Both the position numbers and the translations under genes were made by a program. The notes beneath the pieces were generated by a model. It was given only the letters and a program-made list of their open reading frames with translations, searched no databases and was not told the DNA's origin. DNA of 64,000 nucleotides. Origin: Corynebacterium aquilae DSM 44791 (lineage in GTDB: Bacteria > Actinomycetota > Actinomycetes > Mycobacteriales > Mycobacteriaceae). The stretch spans positions 643,992-707,991 of the forward strand of contig NZ_CP009245.1 in NCBI RefSeq assembly GCF_001941445.1. The letters are read 5' to 3'. This document shows positions 1 through 9,207 of this stretch, piece after piece. Within the stretch, counting starts at the first letter, position 1; the number at the start of each line of letters is the position of its first letter.

Positions 1-177
1 CGCAAAGAAAACGCCCAGCGCAACCTGGTAATCCGCGGAGAACTACCCGCCGCAAAGCCGGTGCTGCTCATCGACGACGTCATCACCACCGGCGCGACCC
101 TGCAGACCACCGCCATGCGACTTATCGCCGAAGGGGTGAACGTCGTGGGGGCGCTGACGTTTTCCGCGGCGGGCTAA
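1..177 (+). CDS. ComF-family phosphoribosyltransferase, C-terminal fragment
   Basis: Only the last 58 codons are in the window; the gene begins upstream. The visible part holds a PRPP-binding loop, LLIDDVITTGATL, at visible residues 22-34, with the two acidic residues followed by TTGAT typical of type I phosphoribosyltransferases. In corynebacteria and mycobacteria a ComF-like gene lies between lpqB and hpf, which fits the next gene here. Family members are related to the competence protein ComF, but the substrate in actinobacteria is not established. The stop TAA is at 175-177. Confidence 0.8.
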   Translation, partial: RKENAQRNLVIRGELPAAKPVLLIDDVITTGATLQTTAMRLIAEGVNVVGALTFSAAG

Positions 178-187
178 ACCGGTCTTT

Positions 188-212
188 GATACCAGCTTTT
201 CAGCTAGGTATC
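188..212 (+). terminator. stem-loop after the ComF-like gene
   Basis: GATACC (188-193) pairs with GGTATC (207-212), and AGCT (194-197) with AGCT (202-205) inside it. There is no T-run. The position, 11 nt after the stop codon, suggests a weak terminator or 3' end stabiliser. Confidence 0.4.
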
Positions 213-447
213 GCACCTGCGGCAGTATGCCAGTTTCACACTGTCCTGGGGCTATGCGGAAAGGATGTGCTTGGTCAAAAAAATTTTTTCGGCCACACGC
301 TGCGGTAATGAAAGAAAGTCTGAAAACAAGGCAGCGAAAAGGTTATGACCAGATGTACCCTGAGGGTGTAGTAATTCCCGTCACCGACTGCGACGAGAGT
401 AATCCCGCTCACGAACGCACGGTGGCCCGTACCGGGAGGTAAGTCAC

Positions 448-1086
448 GTGACGACCCCTGCTGACATCAAGGTCAACATCACCGGACGCAACGTGGAGGT
501 GCCCGAGCACTTCGCCGAGCGAGTTCATTCCAAGCTTGCGAAGATCGCCCGCCTCGATCCAACCCTCACCTTCTTCCATGTAGAGCTCCAGCACGAGCCC
601 AACCCGCGCCGCTCTGAAGAATCCGACAGGATTCAGATCACCGCCACCGGCAAGGGCCACATCGCCCGCGCGGAAGCCAAGGAAGATTCCTTCTACGCCG
701 CACTCGAAACGGCCATCAGCCGCATGGAGCGCTCCCTGCGCAAGGTCAAGGCCCGCCGCCAGATCAGCCGCTCCGGCCACCGCACTCCGAAGCCCATGGA
801 CCAGGTCGCCCTCGAGCTCGCAGAGCAGGCCAAGACCATGGAAGCCCACCAGGAGGAGTACCAGGATCCTTACGCAGACTCCGTCGAGGACGTCCGTCCC
901 GGCCAGATCGTCCGCACCAAGGAACACCCCGCCACCCCGATGAGCGTCGATGACGCCCTGAGCGAGATGGAGCTCGTCGGACACGACTTCTACCTGTTCA
1001 TCAACGAGGAAAACAACCGCCCCTCCGTTGTCTACCGCCGTCACGCCTACGACTACGGCATCATTGTCCTCACTGAAGAGAGCTAA
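448..1086 (+). CDS. hpf: ribosome hibernation promoting factor, long form
   Basis: The 212-residue protein has the long-HPF layout. Residues 1 to about 100 form the S30AE/RaiA domain that binds the 30S decoding region; a linker follows; the C-terminal domain from about residue 155 (SVDDALSEMELVGHDFYLF) dimerises 70S ribosomes into 100S particles in other bacteria. It acts in the cytoplasm in stationary phase or stress. The GTG start at 448 has a GGGAGGT ribosome binding site at 434-440. The gene lies between comF-like and secA genes as in other corynebacteria. Nothing in the sequence shows how it is regulated. Confidence 0.95.
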   Translation: MTTPADIKVNITGRNVEVPEHFAERVHSKLAKIARLDPTLTFFHVELQHEPNPRRSEESDRIQITATGKGHIARAEAKEDSFYAALETAISRMERSLRKVKARRQISRSGHRTPKPMDQVALELAEQAKTMEAHQEEYQDPYADSVEDVRPGQIVRTKEHPATPMSVDDALSEMELVGHDFYLFINEENNRPSVVYRRHAYDYGIIVLTEES

Positions 1087-1785
1087 GCGCCTACGCCGCT
1101 TTGCGCGCACAATAGCCACTGCGCACGAGTACACAGGACCTGTCAACCAGGCCGTGTGAATTACCGCGACAGCGCTATTGCGTAAGGTTCGGCCGGAACA
1201 TCCTCACCCAGCAGGCCGCTGGGTGAGGGGACGACGCGCTTAGCCACCGTTACCGGCAAGACGCCTTTTCATTAAGACGCCGAACCGACCCACGAGCGCA
1301 CACTCTTTATGGGTACTGCCCCGCACCACCACCCACACAAGGGAAAACGGTGCGGGGCAGTGGCATGCCAACCCCCCCAAAAAAATCAAGTCGTCTTTCC
1401 GCGCGACCCCACCCGCGCAGCACCTCAACCCCAGCTACCGGCCGGGCCACAAACCTAGCCCGGGTGGAGCATGAGCACCACCTAGTTCACCCCTCATTCA
1501 TCTCTTTGTGGTTCAGCGCGTAGAATAGTTTCGACTTAGCTAGGTTCTTCCCAAGCCCCGGTCGGCCGATCTCCGTGTGAAAAAACCGCCAGTTTCCCTG
1601 GCAGGATCCCGCGCCGGGTGCTGGTGGTGAATCTGGTGGACATTTTTTAAATTAACCGCGGTCGGCTCTGAGACGACTGCGTGCAGGGCTCAACCCTTCA
1701 CCGATGACGGTGCTGCAGGACAACTGCACGGTGATAGCGCCGGCGTTGAGGGGTTCCCGCAGTTATGACGTAAGGATTATTGCCT
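1087..1785 (+). promoter_or_regulatory. gene-free 0.7 kb between hpf and secA with hairpins and a probable secA promoter
   Basis: No convincing gene is seen. The region holds an 11-bp perfect hairpin (CCTCACCCAGC 1202-1212 with 1218-1228), probably the hpf transcript end. A 13-bp perfect stem (1315-1327 with 1349-1361) encloses a 21-nt loop and is followed by C7A7 at 1372-1385. A TAGAAT -10 candidate lies at 1521-1526 without a clear -35. If it is used, secA has a leader of about 250 nt. The leader contains an AT-rich stretch near 1644-1655 and short inverted repeats such as TGCAG/CTGCA near 1713-1727. Confidence 0.45.
1202..1228 (+). terminator. 11-bp hairpin, probable hpf terminator
   Basis: Perfect stem CCTCACCCAGC / GCTGGGTGAGG with a 5-nt loop, 115 nt after the hpf stop. 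It has no U-tract, which is common for actinobacterial terminator-like hairpins. Confidence 0.5.
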
Positions 1786-4416
1786 GTGTTTGGACTTTCC
1801 AAGCTACTTCGCGCTGGTGAAGGACGCGCCGTGAAGCGCCTCCAGAAGATCGCCGACGAGGTGATCGCCCTCGAGTCGAAGTACGCCGACCTCTCTGACG
1901 AGGATCTGCGAGCGAAAACGGACGAGTTTAAAAAGCAGCTTGCTGACGGCAAAACCGTTGACGATATCCTCCTCGACGCCTTCGCTGTGGCCCGCGAAGC
2001 CTCCTGGCGTGTGCTCGACCAGAAGCACTACCCGGTGCAGATTATGGGTGGCGCGGCACTGCACTTCGGCAACGTCGCCGAGATGCGTACCGGTGAGGGT
2101 AAGACCCTGACCTGTGTGCTGCCCGCATACCTCAATGCCCTCGAGGGCAAGGGCGTGCACGTCGTGACTGTGAACGATTACCTGGCAAAGCGTGACTCCG
2201 AGTGGATGGGTCGTGTGCACCGCTTCCTCGGCCTGCGCACTGACGTGATCCTGTCCGACATGACCCCGGAGCAGCGTCGCAACGCCTACAACGCCGACAT
2301 CACCTACGGCACCAACAACGAGCTCGGCTTCGACTACCTCCGCGACAACATGGCGCTGAGCACCGACGAGCTGGTGCAGCGCGGCCACCACTACGCCATC
2401 GTCGACGAGGTTGACTCCATCCTTATCGATGAGGCGCGTACCCCGCTGATTATTTCCGGCCCCGCCGATGGTTCCTCCGCGTGGTACGCGAACTTCGCGC
2501 AGATCGTGCCCCGCATGAAGCGCGATATTCACTACGAAGTGGATGAGCGTAAGCGCACCATCGGTGTCAAGGAATCCGGCGTTGAGTATGTCGAGGATCA
2601 GCTCGGCATCGACAACCTGTACGCCCCGGAGCACTCCCAGCTGGTCAGCTACCTGAACAACGCCATCAAGGCCAAGGAGCTGTTCACCAAGGACAAGGAC
2701 TACATCATCCGCAATGGTGAGGTGATGATCGTCGACGAGTTCACTGGTCGTGTCCTGGCTGGTCGCCGCTACAACGAGGGCATGCACCAGGCTATTGAGG
2801 CCAAGGAAGGGGTGGAGATTAAGGCGGAGAACCAGACTCTGGCCACCATCACCCTGCAGAACTACTTCCGCCTCTACAACAAGCTGTCCGGCATGACCGG
2901 TACCGCCGAGACCGAAGCTAGTGAGCTGCACCAGATTTACAAGCTGAACGTGGTGCCGATTCCGACGAACCGTCCGAATCAGCGTCAGGACCTGACCGAC
3001 CTGGTGTACAAGACCCAGGAGGCGAAGTTCGCTGCTGTCGCCGACGACATCGCTGAGCGCGTCGCCGAGGGCCAGCCGGTGTTGGTGGGTACCACCTCCG
3101 TTGAGCGTTCCGAGTATCTGTCTGACCTGCTGTCTAAGCGCGGTATTTCCCACAAGGTGCTCAACGCTAAGCACCACGAGAAGGAAGCCGAAATTGTGGC
3201 CCAGGCCGGTTTGCCTGGTGCGGTGACCGTGTCCACCAACATGGCTGGCCGTGGTACCGACATTGTGCTTGGCGGTAACCCCTCGATTCTTGCCGATATC
3301 AACCTGCGTGCTCGTGGTTTGGATCCGGTGGAAACCCCGGAGGAGTACGAGGCTGCTTGGCTGGGTGAGCTGGAGAAGATGCGCGCCCAGTCCGATAAGT
3401 ACGCGGAGCAGGTGCGTGAGGCTGGTGGCCTGTACGTGCTTGGTACTGAGCGTCACGAGTCGCGTCGTATCGACAACCAGCTGCGTGGTCGTGCTGGCCG
3501 TCAGGGGGATCCGGGTACCACCCGCTTCTACCTGTCGATGCGTGATGAGCTGATGCTCCGCTTCGTGGGCGCGCGCATGGAAAACATGATGAACCGCCTG
3601 AATGTTCCGGACGATGTCCCGATCGAGGCGAAGATCGTCACCAACTCCATTAAGGGTGCGCAATCCCAGGTGGAGAACCAGAACTTCGAAATGCGTAAGA
3701 ACGTGTTGAAGTACGACGAGGTCATGAATGAGCAGCGCAAGGTGATCTACCGTGAGCGCCGCGAGATCCTGGAGGGCCGCGACGTGGCTGACCAGATCGA
3801 TTCCATGATCGACGAGACCATCACCGATTACGTTGCCGCTGCAACCGCCAACGGCTATGTGGAGGACTGGGATCTGGACAAGCTGTGGCGCGCCCTGAAC
3901 GCCTTGTACGGCCCCACCATGACGTGGGAGTCGCTGGTTAACGGCACCGAGTACGGCGGCAAGGGTGATTTGTCTGCGAACGATCTGATCGACGCGCTGA
4001 CCAAGGATGCGCACGCCCAGTACAAGGAGCTCGACGACGCGGTGAGCGCCGTGGCTGGCCCCGACCAGATGCGTTCCATGGAGCGCCGCATCATCCTCAG
4101 CGTGGTTGACCAGAAGTGGCGCGAGCACCTCTACGAGATGGACTACCTGAAGGAAGGCATTGGCCTGCGTGCAATGGCGCAGCGTGATCCTTTGGTGGAG
4201 TACCAGAAGGAGGGTGGCGACATGTTCAACGCAATGAAGGACGCCATCAAGGAGGACACGGTTCGTCGCCTGTTCGCTTCCCGCTCGCAGATTCTGCCGC
4301 AGTTCCAGGCCGCCGGTTCTGCCGATGTCAACAATGACGGCAAGGTCGATGACGAGGACTATGGCATTGAGCGCGCTCCGCGCGATCTGTCCTACAAGGG
4401 TCCTGAAGAGGTCTAA
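1786..4416 (+). CDS. secA: preprotein translocase ATPase SecA (SecA1)
   Basis: This is the motor of general protein export. It uses ATP to push unfolded preproteins through SecYEG at the inner membrane. The protein has about 876 residues. Walker A RTGEGKT is near residues 101-107, the [14 protein letters not shown]alker B region near 205, and the [12 protein letters not shown] and [11 protein letters not shown] motifs of the second motor domain follow. I chose GTG 1786 (MFGLSKLL, as in SecA1 of relatives) with AAGGA at 1772-1776 at 9-nt spacing, over the TTG at 1780, which would be only 3 nt from that site. The C-terminal zinc finger of proteobacterial SecA is absent, as usual in actinobacterial SecA1. 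The tail carries an acidic EF-hand-like loop ([12 protein letters not shown], 4324-4359). Confidence 0.97.
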   Translation: MFGLSKLLRAGEGRAVKRLQKIADEVIALESKYADLSDEDLRAKTDEFKKQLADGKTVDDILLDAFAVAREASWRVLDQKHYPVQIMGGAALHFGNVAEMRTGEGKTLTCVLPAYLNALEGKGVHVVTVNDYLAKRDSEWMGRVHRFLGLRTDVILSDMTPEQRRNAYNADITYGTNNELGFDYLRDNMALSTDELVQRGHHYAIVDEVDSILIDEARTPLIISGPADGSSAWYANFAQIVPRMKRDIHYEVDERKRTIGVKESGVEYVEDQLGIDNLYAPEHSQLVSYLNNAIKAKELFTKDKDYIIRNGEVMIVDEFTGRVLAGRRYNEGMHQAIEAKEGVEIKAENQTLATITLQNYFRLYNKLSGMTGTAETEASELHQIYKLNVVPIPTNRPNQRQDLTDLVYKTQEAKFAAVADDIAERVAEGQPVLVGTTSVERSEYLSDLLSKRGISHKVLNAKHHEKEAEIVAQAGLPGAVTVSTNMAGRGTDIVLGGNPSILADINLRARGLDPVETPEEYEAAWLGELEKMRAQSDKYAEQVREAGGLYVLGTERHESRRIDNQLRGRAGRQGDPGTTRFYLSMRDELMLRFVGARMENMMNRLNVPDDVPIEAKIVTNSIKGAQSQVENQNFEMRKNVLKYDEVMNEQRKVIYRERREILEGRDVADQIDSMIDETITDYVAAATANGYVEDWDLDKLWRALNALYGPTMTWESLVNGTEYGGKGDLSANDLIDALTKDAHAQYKELDDAVSAVAGPDQMRSMERRIILSVVDQKWREHLYEMDYLKEGIGLRAMAQRDPLVEYQKEGGDMFNAMKDAIKEDTVRRLFASRSQILPQFQAAGSADVNNDGKVDDEDYGIERAPRDLSYKGPEEV

Positions 4417-4430
4417 ACCCTAAAAGTGTG

Positions 4431-4475
4431 ACTGTGGGGTCGCTTTGCCCAGTGTGGGCGAGGCGGCCCCACAGT
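4431..4475 (+). terminator. secA terminator hairpin
   Basis: ACTGTGGGG (4431-4439) pairs with CCCCACAGT (4467-4475). Inside it GCTTTGCCC (4442-4450) pairs with GGGCGAGGC (4456-4464) using G-T wobbles. This makes a long, nearly continuous stem 15 nt after the secA stop and between convergent genes. Confidence 0.75.
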
Positions 4476-4503
4476 GCTGTCTAAGGGGTTGGTGCCTGTT
4501 GTG

Positions 4504-5094
4504 TTAGGCGTGGGGCCGCAGTTGCAGGGTGGATAGTTGCCAACCGCGGCTGGTGTGGATTAGCCGTGCGGCGAAAAGGTGGGGGGTTGCACCCATCAGG
4601 TAGGTGCCCCACGCTTCGACGGGTGGTTGGGGGCGGTGTTTGCGCGCTTGGGCGGCGTATTCTTCGGCGAGTTGTCGTGCCAGGGCGGTGGGGGCGCTGG
4701 TGGTGGTGCGCGTTGTGGGGGTGGTGGGGTGTTCGGCGGTGGGGGTGTGGTGGATGGCTGTCAGGTCGCGCAGCGCGATGGGAAGTGGCTGGGGGCTGCG
4801 GGGGTGTTGCCTGCAGTGGATGCGGACTTGTGGGGAGTATTCGGCGCGCATGAGGGTGGTGAAGTCGTGGTGGCCGTGTGCGGTGGCGATGGCGGTGGTG
4901 ATGAGGTGGGCGATGGTGGCGTGGGTGTGGGGTGTGACGGGGCGTCGGGTGGGGGTTGTTGGTGGTGGGGTGGTGGTTGGTGGTGGGGGGATGAGGACGG
5001 CGAGTAGGTGGCAGCCGGGGGCGGTGGCCCAGCGGGGGGTGGGGTGTCCGCGGTGGTGTGTGGTGGTGGGGCGGTCGGCGGTGGTGGTGTTCAT
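4504..5094 (-). CDS. Rv3235-family conserved protein
   Basis: The product is about 196 residues and rich in Pro, Thr and His in its N-terminal half. The conserved part is the C-terminal ~90 residues (ALARQLAEEYAAQARK ... VEAWGTYLMGATPHLFAAR ... GWQLSTLQL), which matches what I recall of the actinobacterial Rv3235 family found next to secA. Function is unknown. The frame stays open to 5367, but the upstream part reads through a poly-pyrimidine stretch that looks non-coding. I therefore place the start at ATG 5094 (MNTTTADRP), although no good ribosome binding site precedes it. It is convergent with secA. Confidence 0.65.
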   Translation of the reverse strand: MNTTTADRPTTTHHRGHPTPRWATAPGCHLLAVLIPPPPTTTPPPTTPTRRPVTPHTHATIAHLITTAIATAHGHHDFTTLMRAEYSPQVRIHCRQHPRSPQPLPIALRDLTAIHHTPTAEHPTTPTTRTTTSAPTALARQLAEEYAAQARKHRPQPPVEAWGTYLMGATPHLFAARLIHTSRGWQLSTLQLRPHA

Positions 5095-5480
5095 GTGGGT
5101 GTAGACGCTGGGGGGTGGGGTGCTTGGTTTCGTGGTGGGTACCCCAGGCAACCGTGGTGTTGTCTTGGTCACGTCGGGTGGGCGACATGGGGGCGGAAAG
5201 CGGCTATTTTTAAAGCAGCTATTTTTTTCCCCCCTTTTTTTAAGGCGCTGTGGTGCGCGTGGGCATGCGTGGTCGTGGGCTGGATGTTTTGTTCTCTGCC
5301 TGGCCTTGAGTGTTTCGCGTAGTGTGGTGAAGCGAAAAATGCTTGGTGCGTTGCGGTGATCGTTCACGGTGCGACCAGTGGTTTCTTCAGGCCTGTGTGA
5401 TGGGTTTGGGGGGATCTGTGCGTGTGGGCTGTGCCTGCGCGTGGTGTTGATAAACGATGTGTGTAAAGGATGTTTCGTTG
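5095..5480. other. intergenic region with low-complexity tracts
   Basis: No gene is supported here. It contains a near-direct repeat GCGGCTATTTTTAAA / GCAGCTATTTTTTT around 5201-5229, followed by C6 and T7 tracts to about 5242. The tract separates the divergent Rv3235-like and HAD-like genes and probably contains their promoters. Confidence 0.4.
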
Positions 5481-5894
5481 ATGCGTGGATTGATTGTTGA
5501 CTATTGCGGTGTGTTGGATGGCACCGATGAGGATGTGCGCCGTTGGAAGGCGTTGTTGTCTGAGCTGAAGGCTCATGGCGTGCAGTTGGCTATTTTGTCC
5601 AATACGGAGGGTGAGGGGCCGTTGGCGGATGAGATTCGCCGGTGGCTGTCTGATGGCATCGTGGATGCGGTGGCGTTGTCTGGTGAGATTGGGGCGGAGA
5701 AGCCGGAGACTGCCGCTTTTGAGATCGCGGCTCGTTCGATTGGGTTGCCGATGAATGATTGTGTGTTTGTCGATGACAACATTTTGAATGTGCGCGGGGC
5801 GGTCGATTCTGGTCTGGTGGGCGTTTTTTATCAGCACTTTGACCGTTCTGTCGTGGAGATTTGCGGCATGTTCGGTATGGATGGGGAGTACTAG
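5481..5894 (+). CDS. HAD-superfamily hydrolase-like protein
   Basis: The 137-residue protein is mainly a HAD core without a large cap domain. Motif I reads VDYCGVLDG: the nucleophile Asp is residue 7, but the usual second acidic residue (position +2) is Cys9. Motif II is LSNTE, motif III is the Lys of EKP, and motif IV is FVDDN. HAD enzymes hydrolyse phosphate esters through an aspartyl-phosphate. Loss of the second acid is also known in HAD-IA members with a DFGGVL-type motif. The substrate is unknown. Start ATG 5481 has AAAGGA at 5465-5470. An in-frame ATG at 5457 has no binding site. The next gene starts 5 nt after the stop. Confidence 0.8.
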   Translation: MRGLIVDYCGVLDGTDEDVRRWKALLSELKAHGVQLAILSNTEGEGPLADEIRRWLSDGIVDAVALSGEIGAEKPETAAFEIAARSIGLPMNDCVFVDDNILNVRGAVDSGLVGVFYQHFDRSVVEICGMFGMDGEY

Positions 5895-5899
5895 TCGTT

Positions 5900-6403
5900 A
5901 TGCGCGTGTATCTTCCGTCGACGTTTGATTTGTTGCGCCGGCTTGCTGAGGAGGGCTCCCACCCGGTGGTTGGGGGTTATGGTTTTACGGCGACTCCCGC
6001 TTTGGTGGAGGCTTTTGAGGGCTTAGAGCTCGAGGAGATTGAGTACTTTGCCTTCCTTGATGCCGCGGAGGGGTCTTTGCGGATGCTGAATGCGGGGGTG
6101 GAGCTTTTTCCGGCGCGTCGCGTGGTGGTCAGTGTCGATGTGGATGACAGTGCGTGCCATGTCGATGAGGAGGCTGGCGATAGTGTGGTGCGGGTTGATT
6201 GGGAGTCTGTGCCGCTGAAGCACATTGCGAGCATCCACGTCGATATTGAGGAAACTGAGCAGTTTACGAAGCCTGCGGTTGAGGCGATTGTGGCGGCGGA
6301 CCTCGGGGACGAGGATGCGGCCAATGTTGTGGCTGAGGCGCAGGATTATTTCATGGCTTATCGGGAGCCGACTCGCTTGGATTTTGTGTTCGGCGAGGGC
6401 TAG
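5900..6403 (+). CDS. DUF6912-family conserved actinobacterial protein
   Basis: The 167-residue product begins MRVYLPSTFDLLRRL, the hallmark start of an actinobacterial family I recall as DUF6912. It is acidic, with no membrane segment or signal peptide, and appears cytoplasmic. No catalytic motif is seen and the function is unknown. ATG 5900 lies 5 nt after the HAD-like stop, so the two are probably co-transcribed. The frame is open a little upstream, but those codons overlap the HAD gene. Confidence 0.75.
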   Translation: MRVYLPSTFDLLRRLAEEGSHPVVGGYGFTATPALVEAFEGLELEEIEYFAFLDAAEGSLRMLNAGVELFPARRVVVSVDVDDSACHVDEEAGDSVVRVDWESVPLKHIASIHVDIEETEQFTKPAVEAIVAADLGDEDAANVVAEAQDYFMAYREPTRLDFVFGEG

Positions 6404-6660
6404 TTTCCTGCGAAGACGTTGTGGGCGTCGGTGTCACCGCCTGTCGGGCTTTGCCTGGCAGGGTGTGGTGGCCCCGGCGCCTTTGCTGCGTTGTATGCCG
6501 TTTTGGTGGTGGTTTTTTTGGGGGTGTGGTGGGGTGGTTTGTTGGGGTGTGGTGGGGGATGTCCTGGGTGGCGCTGGGGTTGGGGCGTGTTGGTGGACAC
6601 GAAACCTACGCAACGGTAAGCTACGGTGCCGTACTAGTTTTATACCCCCAAGGAGAATCT
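6404..6660 (+). promoter_or_regulatory. upstream region of the reductase-desaturase operon
   Basis: This 257-bp gap carries the G/T-rich end of the preceding region. Near 6610-6645 a change to C-rich sequence accompanies the operon start. AAGGAG at 6650-6655 lies 5 nt before the GTG start at 6661. A clear -35/-10 pair is not visible. Confidence 0.3.
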
Positions 6661-7716
6661 GTGGCACGCCCCAAACTCAGCGGCATCCGGACAGTACTCC
6701 GTCGGTTTACCACCCCGCTGCTTCCCGACGACTACACCCAGCTGGTTAACCCCCTGTGGTCGGCGCGCGAACTGCGCGGTCAAATCGTGCACGTCACCCG
6801 CGCGACGGAAGACACCGTCACCCTGATCATCAAGCCCGGCTGGGGAGTCCCCGTGGAATTCCACGCCGGCCAGTACATCGGCATTGGGGTGCCCATCAAC
6901 GGCCGCTACACCTGGCGCTCCTACTCTTTGACCTGTGCGCCCAAGCCGACCAGCCGCACCCTTGAGGTCACGGTCCGGGCGGTAGAAAAAGGCAAACTAT
7001 CCAACCACCTGGTGGGTACTGCCACCCCCGGCATGACGGTGCGCCTGGCAGCCCCTGCGGGAGATTTCCACCTGCCGCACCCGCTGCCGGACAAGCTACT
7101 GTTCATCACCGCCGGCACCGGCATTACCCCGGTGATCTCCATGTTGCGCAGCATCGAAGAACACCTCGGCACAACCGCCACCGATGCGGTGCTGGTGCAC
7201 AGCGTGCGCCACCGCGAAGACTTGCTGTTCGCCGACGATCTGCGCCGCATGAGCAGCCGCGGCCTGACAGTGCATCTGCGGGTCACCAGCGAAGACGGCC
7301 GCGTCACCCTGGAGCAAGCCGAAGCCATGGTGCCCGACTACGCACAGCGCGACATCTACGCCTGTGGCCCCAGCGACATGCTCAACACCCTAGAGCAGTG
7401 GGCCAAAGACCGCGGCGTGGATCTGCACACCGAACGTTTCACCCTGGATCGCGCCAGCGACGCCACCGGCGGAAACATCACCTTCGGCACCCGCGGCAGC
7501 GTCGCCGCCGACGGGGCGACCACCATCCTCGAAGCCGGCGAATCCGCCGGCGTGCAGCTGCCGTTTGGCTGCCGCATGGGAATCTGCCAAACCTGTGTCC
7601 GCGAACTAACTGACGGCTACGTCACCGACCTGCGCACCAGCGAAGTCAAAGGCCCCGGCGAACGCATCCGCACCTGCGTCTGCGTCGCCAACGGCGACGT
7701 CGACATCGACGTCTAA
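6661..7716 (+). CDS. ferredoxin reductase / 2Fe-2S electron-transfer protein for the desaturase (Rv3230c-like)
   Basis: This 351-residue flavoprotein passes electrons from NAD(P)H through FAD and a 2Fe-2S cluster to an acceptor. The FAD motif RSYS is at residues 86-89, the nucleotide-binding ITAGTGITPV near 145-155, and a plant-type 2Fe-2S domain (FGCRMGICQTC ... CVC) lies in the last 60 residues. In M. tuberculosis the homologue Rv3230c serves the stearoyl-CoA desaturase DesA3 next to it. The desaturase follows here 37 bp downstream, so the same partnership is inferred. GTG 6661 is chosen for its strong AAGGAG site; the frame is open further upstream without one. Confidence 0.9.
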   Translation: MARPKLSGIRTVLRRFTTPLLPDDYTQLVNPLWSARELRGQIVHVTRATEDTVTLIIKPGWGVPVEFHAGQYIGIGVPINGRYTWRSYSLTCAPKPTSRTLEVTVRAVEKGKLSNHLVGTATPGMTVRLAAPAGDFHLPHPLPDKLLFITAGTGITPVISMLRSIEEHLGTTATDAVLVHSVRHREDLLFADDLRRMSSRGLTVHLRVTSEDGRVTLEQAEAMVPDYAQRDIYACGPSDMLNTLEQWAKDRGVDLHTERFTLDRASDATGGNITFGTRGSVAADGATTILEAGESAGVQLPFGCRMGICQTCVRELTDGYVTDLRTSEVKGPGERIRTCVCVANGDVDIDV

Positions 7717-7753
7717 ACCCCCGCGCACCCCAGACCACCGCAAGGAGCACCCC

Positions 7754-9049
7754 ATGGCAATCGACAACATCAAGGCCTACAGCCACCTCACCGACGAAGA
7801 CATCGAAGAAATCGGCCGTCGCTTCGACGCCATCCAAGAGGAAGTGAAAAACTCCCTCGGCGAAAAAGACGTCGCCTACATCAAAAACCTCATCCGCTTC
7901 CAACGCGGCCTAGAGGTCGCCGGCCGCGCCGCACTGCTGTTTAGCCACAAAAAGCCCTTGTTCTGGGCGGGCGCCGGCCTTTTGGGACTGTCCAAAGTCC
8001 TGGAAAACATGGAAATCGGCCACAACGTCATCCACGGCCAATGGGACTGGATGAACGACCCCGAAATCCACTCCACCACCTGGGAATGGGACATGACCTG
8101 CCCCAGCTCCCAGTGGATGCACTCCCACAACTTCGTGCACCACAAGTACACCAACATCCTCGGCATGGACAACGACGTCGGATATGGTGTGCTGCGCGTG
8201 ACCCGCGACCGCCGCTGGAGCCCCTTCTTCGCCTTCCAGCCCGTCACCAACTTCGTCCTCGCCAGCCTCTTCCAATGGGCCGTGGCCTTCTACGACGTCG
8301 AACTCGGCCGCTACTTCGCCGGCAAACAAGACTGGAAAACCACCGCCCCCCGCTTCTGGGAGGTCGTCCACAAATCCAAGCGCCAAGTCATCAAGGACTA
8401 CATCCTCTTCCCGGCGCTGTCCGGCCCCAACTACGTCAACACCCTCAAAGCCAACGCGATCGCCAACCTGATCCGCAACTACTGGTCCTACGCCGTCATC
8501 TTCTGCGGGCACTTCCCCGACGAAACCGAAACGTTCACCAAGGAACAGTTCGCCAACGAGACCCACGCCGAGTGGTACCTGCGTCAGATGCTCGGCAGCG
8601 CCAACTTCCACGGCGGCAAGCTCCTGACCATCCTCAGCGGCAACCTCAACTACCAAATCGAACACCACCTGTTCCCCGACATGCCCTCCAACCGGTTGGC
8701 GGAAGTCGGCAAAAAAGTCCAGGCCATCGCCGAAGAATTCGACCTGCCCTACAACGTCGACAGCTTCCCCGTGCAGTTCCTCAAGGTGCAGCGCACCCTG
8801 CTGAAACTCACCCTGCCGAATAAATACCTGGCCGCCACCCGCGACAACGCCCCCGAGGTGCGCTCCAACAAGGCGCTGACCGACGCAGTGGAAGCCCACC
8901 TGCACGTCGGCGCCGACGCCCACGGCGTGCGCGCTGGCCTCAAGCCCGCGCTGAAGCTGTTAAAGGAGCTCCGCCCGGGGGTTAGCGAAGGAGTACGTCA
9001 CCTCGTCGGCGCCATCGCCGGAAAAAAGACTCTCCCGGCCGGTTCCTAG
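7754..9049 (+). CDS. desA3: membrane acyl-CoA/fatty-acid desaturase (DesA3-like)
   Basis: The 431-residue integral membrane di-iron desaturase probably inserts a double bond into stearoyl-CoA or similar acyl chains for membrane phospholipids. The three histidine boxes are visible: GHNVIH (H90, H94), HSHNFVHH (H125-H130) and QIEHHLFPDMP. Hydrophobic stretches surround them. It lies 37 bp after the reductase gene in one operon and has AAGGAG 6 nt before the ATG. The regiospecificity (delta-9) is inferred from the DesA3 family, not from the sequence. Confidence 0.92.
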   Translation: MAIDNIKAYSHLTDEDIEEIGRRFDAIQEEVKNSLGEKDVAYIKNLIRFQRGLEVAGRAALLFSHKKPLFWAGAGLLGLSKVLENMEIGHNVIHGQWDWMNDPEIHSTTWEWDMTCPSSQWMHSHNFVHHKYTNILGMDNDVGYGVLRVTRDRRWSPFFAFQPVTNFVLASLFQWAVAFYDVELGRYFAGKQDWKTTAPRFWEVVHKSKRQVIKDYILFPALSGPNYVNTLKANAIANLIRNYWSYAVIFCGHFPDETETFTKEQFANETHAEWYLRQMLGSANFHGGKLLTILSGNLNYQIEHHLFPDMPSNRLAEVGKKVQAIAEEFDLPYNVDSFPVQFLKVQRTLLKLTLPNKYLAATRDNAPEVRSNKALTDAVEAHLHVGADAHGVRAGLKPALKLLKELRPGVSEGVRHLVGAIAGKKTLPAGS

Positions 9050-9099
9050 AAAGGGAACACAGACGGGCGCCCCGGCCCACAAGCATGCACCCCCGACAC

Positions 9100-9143
9100 G
9101 CCCCAGTGGCCAACCTAGCCTTAAGTAGCAACAGCACTGGGGC
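9100..9143 (+). terminator. hairpin after the desaturase gene
   Basis: GCCCCAGTG (9100-9108) pairs perfectly with CACTGGGGC (9135-9143) around a 26-nt loop, about 50 nt after the desaturase stop. A second small hairpin, CACCTC/GAGGTG (9186-9191 with 9197-9202), follows. Confidence 0.45.
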
Positions 9144-9207
9144 AAGTGCTGCCCACACCTGCAAACCAATGCGAGTGTGAAAATGCACCTCCCAGTGAGG
9201 TGACAAC

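Noticed and set aside
227..442. 71-codon frame between the ComF-like gene and hpf
   Set aside because: No ribosome binding site, unusual amino acid content, and it lies over the probable hpf promoter.
1372..1385. C7 run as part of a 6C-type small RNA
   Set aside because: 6C RNA needs two hairpins with C-runs in their loops. Only one C-run is seen, and it is outside the hairpin.
1804..4128. 774-codon frame antisense to secA
   Set aside because: It is a shadow of the highly biased secA codons, and secA is certain.
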